A stretch of 64,000 bases of DNA from Clostridium thailandense (GTDB lineage Bacteria; Bacillota; Clostridia; Clostridiales; Clostridiaceae), in contig NZ_JAEEGC010000023.1 in NCBI RefSeq assembly GCF_019207025.1, positions 1-64,000 of the forward strand. Direction: 5' to 3'. The notes beneath the pieces are model-generated. The model did not search any database and was not told where the DNA came from. It saw only the letters and a program-made list of their open reading frames with translations. The translations under genes and the position numbers were made by a program. Below, piece by piece: positions 59,291 through 64,000 of the stretch. Numbering within the stretch: the first letter of the stretch is position 1; every line of letters starts with the position of its first letter.

Positions 59291-59319
59291 ATAATATCAA
59301 TCTATATATCTTTTGTCAA
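59291..59319 (-). promoter_or_regulatory. Sigma-A promoter under Fur control
   Basis: Minus-strand TTGACA and TATTAT are separated by exactly 17 bases, directly upstream of the Fur box. Confidence 0.8.
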
Positions 59320-59340
59320 TAGTTATATAAAAATAGTTAG

Positions 59341-59368
59341 TAAAAGCTGCTAGTATTACACAGCAGCC
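59341..59368 (-). terminator. Terminator of the manC fragment
   Basis: A short stem (GCTGCT / AGCAGC) with a ten-base loop and a T-run on the minus strand lies nine bases past the manC stop. Confidence 0.7.
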
Positions 59369-59376
59369 TTCATTAA

Positions 59377-60189
59377 CTACAAAAACGGTTCTTTATCAGC
59401 TTCATTTTTCAGTTGATTAACAAGATATTTTATTTCTTGATCCTTATTTTTGTCCATAACTAACACTACATCTCCAGAATCTACTACAATTAAATCTTTT
59501 ACGCCAAAAACTATTACAAGTCTATCTTCTCCAAATACAATACAATTTTCACTAGATTCTAAAAACGTGTTTCCTTTTACGTTATTTCCTTTCGAATTTT
59601 TTAGGAATCTGCCCAATGCTGCAAAAGTTCCTATATCATCCCATAAAAATTCACTTTTTATTACATAAGCTTTTCTTGTTTTTTGCATGATTCCAAAGTC
59701 CACAGAAATTCCATCTATTAACTCATACTGTTCTTTGACTGTTCTTTCCTCTCTTTCCGTTTCTAAATCTTGATATATGGCCATCATATTCTTATACATT
59801 TTTGGAAGATATTTTTGCATCTCCCTCAAAAATGCATCTGCTCTCCATACGAACATTCCACTATTCCAAAGATATGTCCCTTTAAGTAAGAGATCTTTTG
59901 CTACTTCACTATTAGGCTTCTCTAAAAATCTTTCAACTCTAAAACTAGCAATATCGCCGTTTATTCTTTCTCCCATCTCTATATATCCATAGCCTGTTTC
60001 TGGTCTTGTAGGATTTATTCCTATAGTTACAAGTCCCCTCCTTTTTTCTGCAATTTCTTTTGCTTGCAGTAAGGTATCTATAAATAATTTTTCATTTTCT
60101 ATATAATGATCTGATGGCAGAATTAGCATAATCGCTTCATTATCTTTTTTTAATAATTTCACTGCAGATAGGCCTATACATGTAGCAGT
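59377..60189 (-). pseudogene. manC: Mannose-1-phosphate guanylyltransferase, 5' end cut at a recombinase junction
   Basis: About 270 codons match the C-terminal three quarters of a ManC/GMP type enzyme: CIGLSAVKLLKKD at the cut end, LILPSDHYIENE, GYGYIEMGE, VERFLEKPNSEVA, YLWNSGMFVW and FLWDDIGTFAALGRF. The N-terminal nucleotide-binding signature (GGxGxRxWPxSR) is missing. Homology reads upstream through GTG 60162 to the Thr-Ala-Thr at about 60181-60189, where the family has Asn-Thr-Ala-Pro, and then stops at the dyad centre near 60191. The frame itself has no damage, so the gene appears split by insertion rather than decayed. Confidence 0.75.
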
Positions 60190-60211
60190 CCCCTTGTAGA
60201 CGTTATCGGCC
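60171..60211. other. Predicted recombinase attachment site (att) in manC
   Basis: A 41-bp imperfect dyad with outer arms GGCCTATA (60171-60178) and TATCGGCC (60204-60211), centred at 60191. The left half is manC coding sequence and the right half is not. The dyad centre coincides with the last codon of manC homology and lies 14 bases before the recombinase stop codon. Size and symmetry fit attL or attR sites of large serine integrases. The crossover bases cannot be set without the partner site. Confidence 0.55.
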
Positions 60212-60225
60212 TTTTTTTCTTTATA

Positions 60226-61779
60226 TTAAAATCTAAATTTGTAGAAAATATCAATCTTCTTCTCTTTTGTTACCTTGTCTTCAGTAACTATTATTTTGTC
60301 AATTAATTCTTCCACCATTGTTCTGTCGAATTCCTCCATGTTTAAAATCTTATCAATTTTAACTTTATATTCATCATATAATACAGCTTTATCTTTTGCC
60401 TTGTTCATCCGTTCTATTATTTCTTCTTTTCTATTTACAAGTATATCCTGACGCTTTTGTATATTATTAATTAATGTTTCTGAATTTCTCTGATTAATTA
60501 TACCTTTAATTTTATCTTCATATACTTTTTGAAACTCATTATCCAACTTTTTCAGTTCTTTTCCTATAGATTTTAATTCTTTGTCATAATCAATATCGTT
60601 ATTCTTTATACTTAAAGCTTCTTGGTAAAGCAGTTCTTTATTTATATGCTGATTAATAAAATTTCTCAAGTTTGAAACAATCATTGTTTTTAGAAATTCA
60701 TCTTTTACAGAGTGTGCTGTACATCGCCCACCACCGCTTTGACTATTACTGCACTTATATCCTTGATACTTCTTTCTATATGACATAGAACTATTACATT
60801 CATTACATACAAGAACAGTGCTAAATGAGTAAATCTTTTCTGCTTTATATCTATAGTTATTTGCTCTTTTTTTCATAATTCTCTGAACTTCTTCAAAAGT
60901 TTCTTTACTTACTATTCCTGAAAATTCTCCTCCATAAATCCAATCTGCTTCATCGGTCAAAACAGATTTTTTTATTTTATAACTTATCTTTCTAGACTTT
61001 CCTTGCACCATAATACCTGCATATTTATGATGTGTAAGTATAAATTTAACACTATTATTAGTCCACACACCAAATTTAGACCTCCTAAAATTATTGATTC
61101 TAGCTGATGGAGGTGCTATACCTTTGCCATTAAGATACGTACTTATCCTACCAAGTCCAAAGCCTTGCAAATATAAACTATAAATCTCTCTTACTATTTC
61201 TGTGGTTTCATCCTCTGCAGGTACCAACCTTATAATCTTTGTGTTACCTTCATAAATTTCCTCAGTCTTATATCCATATAAAGGTTTACTCGCAATATTA
61301 GAACCTCGAAGCATTCTCTGCTTTAGACCATCTCTAGACCTACGAGAACAGTCCTTTATATACATCTCATTCAATATGTTTTTAAATGGAATTATATCAT
61401 TGTATTCCTGTTCAGTATCTACATTATCAAGAACAGATATAAATCTTATTCCTTTTACTTTAAAGTAATCTTCAAGATAGTATCCTGCTTTTAAATAGTT
61501 TCTTGAAAACCTTGATAAATCTCTGGTAAGAACCATGTTAATCTTACCACGTTCAATATCCTCTTTCATTCTTCTAAAGCTATCTCTGTCAAAAGTGGAA
61601 CCTGAGAATCCGCAATCCTCATAAACTTCCACAAGATCATATATAGCGGATTTGTCACTATTACTTTTATCTATCAACCATTTTTTTAGTCCTTGTACTT
61701 GTGCTGGTACAGATTCCTGTTGTTCCTTTTTATCTGTTGATACTCTTGCATATATAGCTACATTCCATACTTTCTTCAT
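60226..61779 (-). CDS. Large serine recombinase
   Basis: A 517-residue site-specific recombinase. The resolvase domain starts VAIYARVSTDKKEQQESVPA with the catalytic Ser in ARVSTD; TRDLSRFSRNYLKAGYY and the Arg-rich CSRRSRDGLKQR are further active-site features. A recombinase DNA-binding domain (GYKTEEIYEG to about residue 300), a zinc ribbon (CNECNSSMSYRKKY and CSNSQSGGGRC) and a C-terminal coiled coil follow. Length and order are complete. Starts at ATG 61779 after GAGGTG, directly behind a 50-residue gene. Relatives include SpoIVCA/CisA, TnpX and phage integrases. Confidence 0.93.
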   Translation of the reverse strand: MKKVWNVAIYARVSTDKKEQQESVPAQVQGLKKWLIDKSNSDKSAIYDLVEVYEDCGFSGSTFDRDSFRRMKEDIERGKINMVLTRDLSRFSRNYLKAGYYLEDYFKVKGIRFISVLDNVDTEQEYNDIIPFKNILNEMYIKDCSRRSRDGLKQRMLRGSNIASKPLYGYKTEEIYEGNTKIIRLVPAEDETTEIVREIYSLYLQGFGLGRISTYLNGKGIAPPSARINNFRRSKFGVWTNNSVKFILTHHKYAGIMVQGKSRKISYKIKKSVLTDEADWIYGGEFSGIVSKETFEEVQRIMKKRANNYRYKAEKIYSFSTVLVCNECNSSMSYRKKYQGYKCSNSQSGGGRCTAHSVKDEFLKTMIVSNLRNFINQHINKELLYQEALSIKNNDIDYDKELKSIGKELKKLDNEFQKVYEDKIKGIINQRNSETLINNIQKRQDILVNRKEEIIERMNKAKDKAVLYDEYKVKIDKILNMEEFDRTMVEELIDKIIVTEDKVTKEKKIDIFYKFRF

Positions 61780-61790
61780 ACCACTCACCT

Positions 61791-61943
61791 CTATTTTTCT
61801 TCGTGATTGGTTGTTGTGTGGATATTATTATGAAATTGTTCTAATTTGAACCCATTGGCCAACTTTATAAATACTAACTTAGTAATAAGTTCATTAAGTT
61901 CTTCTTGTCCCGAGTGAAAAGTAACTATTATACTCTTTCTCAT
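61791..61943 (-). CDS. 50-residue protein coupled to the recombinase
   Basis: A short gene with an excellent ribosome binding site (TTGGAGG, five bases before ATG 61943). Its stop lies 11 bases before the recombinase ATG, with the recombinase site between them. The protein begins MRKSIIVTFHSGQEELNE, has one hydrophobic central stretch and a His/Asn/Thr-rich tail. I do not recognise a family. The tight arrangement suggests an accessory factor for the recombinase, such as a directionality factor, but that is inference. Confidence 0.7.
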   Translation of the reverse strand: MRKSIIVTFHSGQEELNELITKLVFIKLANGFKLEQFHNNIHTTTNHEEK

Positions 61944-62142
61944 AGAGTCCTCCAAGTAACTTTCTATATTGTACTAGTATGATTATTAAATCAATATAAT
62001 TACTTTTTCAAAAACTATTTACATTTTAATTTCATTTTTAGATTAATTTAATTTTTCAGTAAAGGATTTTTTTATTATCATGTAGAATAAAATACACAGG
62101 ATTAGCTATAAACATTATAATAAATTACTTGGAGGCGATTAA

Positions 62143-62979
62143 ATGTTATCACCAATAGTTGAAGATGCAATATTTAGTTCTTTAAATGATTCGCTGCCAT
62201 ATATAGATATACTTTTGGATCATGATATAACTATTTATATTACTGATACAGAAAAAATTTTAAAAATTATTCGTAGTGGTACAATGATTTTAAAAAGTGA
62301 AGAAGGAGATCCAACACCTAAAGTAGGCCCTCCAGCTGAAGCATTGAGAACCGGAAAACCAGTAATACAAATTGTTCCTAAAGAAATGTTCGGGGTGGCT
62401 TTTAAATCATACTCAATTCCAATAAAGGATAAAAACAACCATGTAATTGGCCTTATATTAGCAGCAAAGAGTATTGAAAATATGGATAAAATGTTAACTC
62501 TATCTAAAAATGTATCAAGTTCTCTTAAGCAAATATCCTTGGCGAGCAGTGATATTTCTCAAGAAATTGAAAAAATAGTTAATTTAAATTCAGACACTTC
62601 CAATGCACTAAATAAAGCTAATAAAAGTGCTAAAGATACTGAACAAATTTTGGATCTTATACAAAATATTTCAACAAAAACAAACCTTTTAGGCTTAAAT
62701 GCAGCCATTGAATCTTCTAGAGCCGGAGATAATGGAAAAGGCTTCAGTGTAGTTGCACAAGAAATAAGAAAATTATCTAAATCAAGCAGTGAATCAGTTA
62801 AAAAAATAGATTCTGTATTAAAAGAAATTAGTGCTTCTATGGAACTTGTTACTAACAGTATAAACAAATCAAATTCAGATTTTGAAACAGCAAGTGGTGC
62901 AATTGAGGAAATAACTTCCTCAATTCAGGAATTAGCTTCAACTGCTGAAATATTGGAATATTTGGCCAACAAAATTTAG
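62143..62979 (+). CDS. Soluble methyl-accepting chemotaxis-like protein
   Basis: A 278-residue protein without membrane segments. An N-terminal sensor-like domain (about residues 1-110) contains [13 protein letters not shown] and [17 protein letters not shown], resembling small-ligand or PAS-like sensors. The C-terminal signalling helix bundle (about 120-278) has the hairpin-tip block [23 protein letters not shown]. It lacks long methylation helices on the C-terminal side, so it is short. It could act as a cytoplasmic chemoreceptor. GGAGGCG precedes the ATG. Its neighbours are on the other side of the recombinase region. Confidence 0.85.
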   Translation: MLSPIVEDAIFSSLNDSLPYIDILLDHDITIYITDTEKILKIIRSGTMILKSEEGDPTPKVGPPAEALRTGKPVIQIVPKEMFGVAFKSYSIPIKDKNNHVIGLILAAKSIENMDKMLTLSKNVSSSLKQISLASSDISQEIEKIVNLNSDTSNALNKANKSAKDTEQILDLIQNISTKTNLLGLNAAIESSRAGDNGKGFSVVAQEIRKLSKSSSESVKKIDSVLKEISASMELVTNSINKSNSDFETASGAIEEITSSIQELASTAEILEYLANKI

Positions 62980-63116
62980 AAACTCGGATTTATATCAAAC
63001 TAACTTATAGGAATAGGAAAAAGTGATTCATATCTCATATGTAAAATTTAATAAATGGAATATAAGAATAAAAGCTTTTTCTGTGGAAAAACTAATTTTA
63101 GAAAGGGGAGTTGAAA

Positions 63117-63251
63117 ATGACAGATAGAAAACATCACAAAGCAAGTAATAGAGAGAATAAGCGAAATGATATAAATAGACCATCTGGAGATAAAAAGAAT
63201 ACTAAAAATTCTCCTAAATTCGAAAATTTTAATGGAGATCCAATTTATTAA
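63117..63251 (+). CDS. 44-residue hydrophilic protein
   Basis: A short gene with a strong ribosome binding site (AAAGGGGAG, spacing 7). The protein is almost entirely polar, rich in Lys, Asn, Arg and Asp (begins TDRKHHKASNRENKRND, middle RPSGDKKNTKN). No family recognised. The next gene downstream encodes a protein of the same length and composition 14 bases later. Confidence 0.65.
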   Translation: MTDRKHHKASNRENKRNDINRPSGDKKNTKNSPKFENFNGDPIY

Positions 63252-63265
63252 AGGAAGTGATATCC

Positions 63266-63400
63266 GTGAAAAAAGGAACTCAAATGGATTTGCAACATGA
63301 CTTTAAAAAACGAAATAATAAACCAGGAGATAAAGCATCACCTTCTTTGGATAGTAAAGACATAAAAAAAGCAAAGCAAATAATGAAAACTACTGATTAA
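63266..63400 (+). CDS. 44-residue hydrophilic protein, second of a pair
   Basis: Starts at GTG with AAGGAAGTG about ten bases upstream. Polar, Lys-rich (KKRNNKPGDKASPS in the middle, ending KKAKQIMKTTD). The KPGDK/RPSGDKK segments of the two neighbours look alike, so they may be diverged copies. They resemble small spore-type or stress peptides in composition only. Followed directly by a good terminator, supporting a real two-gene transcript. Confidence 0.65.
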   Translation: MKKGTQMDLQHDFKKRNNKPGDKASPSLDSKDIKKAKQIMKTTD

Positions 63401-63409
63401 GAGTACATT

Positions 63410-63432
63410 AGAGCCTTAAAGGCTCTTTTTTA
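63410..63432 (+). terminator. Terminator of the two small genes
   Basis: The stem GAGCC/GGCTC with a five-base loop is followed by a run of six T residues. Confidence 0.85.
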
Positions 63433-63458
63433 TTAAACGGATAGATTATATAATTAAA

Positions 63459-63506
63459 TATAGATTCCCAAGGCCGACACTTAACTTATGCTCCGGGATA
63501 TCTATA
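63459..63506 (+). promoter_or_regulatory. Structured leader before the DNA glycosylase gene
   Basis: An 11-bp stem with one bulge (TATAGATTCCC with GGGATATCTATA) encloses a 25-base loop containing GGCCGACACTTAACT. It lies 30 bases before the start codon, with no T-run. It could be a small cis-acting RNA; no known riboswitch class was recognised. Confidence 0.4.
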
Positions 63507-63535
63507 CAATTTTATTGTTTATGGTGGTGAATAAT

Positions 63536-64000
63536 TTGAATAAGCTTAACAGAGAGTTCTATAGTAGAGATACAGAAACAGTTGCAAAAGAACTTTTAGG
63601 TAAAATATTAGTTCATGAAATAGACGGAAATAGAATCGCAGGAAAAATAGTAGAGACCGAAGCGTACTTAGGTGTAATAGATAAAGCAGCTCATTCCTAT
63701 GGTGGAAGAAAAACACCTAGAGTAGAAATAATGTATGGAAAGGCAGGACTTTCTTATGTTTTCATTATATATGGAATGTACTATTGTTTTAATGTAGTTA
63801 CGCAAAAAGAAGGAATACCTGAGGCTGTATTAATAAGGGCCTTAGAGCCTGTTAATGAATTAGATATAATAGCAAATGAAAGATTTAAAAAAAATTATAA
63901 AGATTTGACTAAAACTCAAATAAAAAATTTAACAAATGGCCCAGGTAAATTATGCAATGCTCTTAAAATTGATAAACGTCTGAATGGTGAGGATTTATGT
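63536..64000 (+). CDS. mpg: 3-methyladenine DNA glycosylase (AAG/MPG type), partial
   Basis: The first 155 codons of a methylpurine DNA glycosylase, cut by the window end. The start [20 protein letters not shown], the catalytic-region [21 protein letters not shown] (about residues 37-57, Glu as base activator) and [23 protein letters not shown] are typical. The enzyme removes alkylated and deaminated purines. The TTG at 63536 is chosen because GGTGGTG lies five bases upstream; ATG 63521 is the alternative. Confidence 0.92.
   Translation, partial: MNKLNREFYSRDTETVAKELLGKILVHEIDGNRIAGKIVETEAYLGVIDKAAHSYGGRKTPRVEIMYGKAGLSYVFIIYGMYYCFNVVTQKEGIPEAVLIRALEPVNELDIIANERFKKNYKDLTKTQIKNLTNGPGKLCNALKIDKRLNGEDLC

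Noticed and set aside
61944-62142. Possible location of the missing manC 5' end
   Set aside because: I read this stretch on the minus strand for the GGxGxRxWP-type signature and found none; it is AT-rich non-coding sequence holding the promoter region of the chemoreceptor-like gene.

Overview
The window is low-GC, endospore-former DNA from Clostridium sensu stricto (cluster I). The evidence is the AT-rich sequence, strong AGGAGG-type ribosome binding sites with frequent TTG and GTG starts, and a dense set of clostridial sporulation genes (spoIIID, spoIIQ, spoIID, spoIIR, a gerA-type operon, ypeB, sipL, yabG, cotS-like kinases). Species cannot be fixed from the sequence alone. No rRNA, tRNA or CRISPR array was seen. 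Almost every gene is on the minus strand; the exceptions are rpmE, three glycosyltransferases, yajQ and the last four genes.

Layout. 1-5.6 kb: mbl-type mreB, spoIIID, spoIIQ, spoIID, murA and a YwmB-like gene (cell wall and sporulation). 5.9-12.7 kb: the complete F-type ATP synthase operon atpI-B-E-F-H-A-G-D-C, with an unusual structured spacer between atpD and atpC. 13.3-19.3 kb: wecB, tagO, comEB, a 226-bp inverted-repeat element, upp, rpiB, ywlE, tsaC. 19.5-31.2 kb: ZIP transporter, prfA-prmC-DUF1385-tdk, rpmE, rho, pyrG, DUF1934 and a PP-loop enzyme. 31.4-39.1 kb: ypeB, a processive-type glycosyltransferase, spoIIR and a germinant receptor operon (A-B-C). 39.2-47.1 kb: ispE, a cyanophycin operon (cphB-cphA), sipL, a candidate small RNA, veg and yabG. 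47.2-54.6 kb: a spore-coat island of three CotS-family kinases, one decayed kinase relative, a small basic protein and two GT4 glycosyltransferases, with yajQ inside. 54.7-58.0 kb: an orphan solute-binding lipoprotein and larB-larC. 58.3-62.0 kb: a rearranged region. 62.1-64 kb: a soluble chemoreceptor-like protein, two 44-residue proteins and the start of a 3-methyladenine DNA glycosylase gene.

The most unusual part is 58.9-62.0 kb. A flavodoxin gene has lost its FMN-binding N-terminus but still sits behind a near-consensus Fur-box promoter. Beside it, a manC (mannose-1-phosphate guanylyltransferase) reading frame is cut off exactly at the centre of a 41-bp imperfect dyad, which lies 14 bp from the stop codon of a large serine recombinase. 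This looks like a recombinase attachment junction inside manC. The missing 5' part of manC is not in the window. Whether the element is stable, decayed, or excised during development (as for skin in sigK or SPbeta in spsM of Bacillus subtilis) cannot be decided here.

Functionally the window joins envelope precursor synthesis, energy conservation, translation termination and transcription termination with successive sporulation stages: mother-cell regulation (spoIIID), engulfment (spoIIQ, spoIID, spoIIR), coat assembly (sipL, yabG, cotS-like genes), and germination (ger operon, ypeB).
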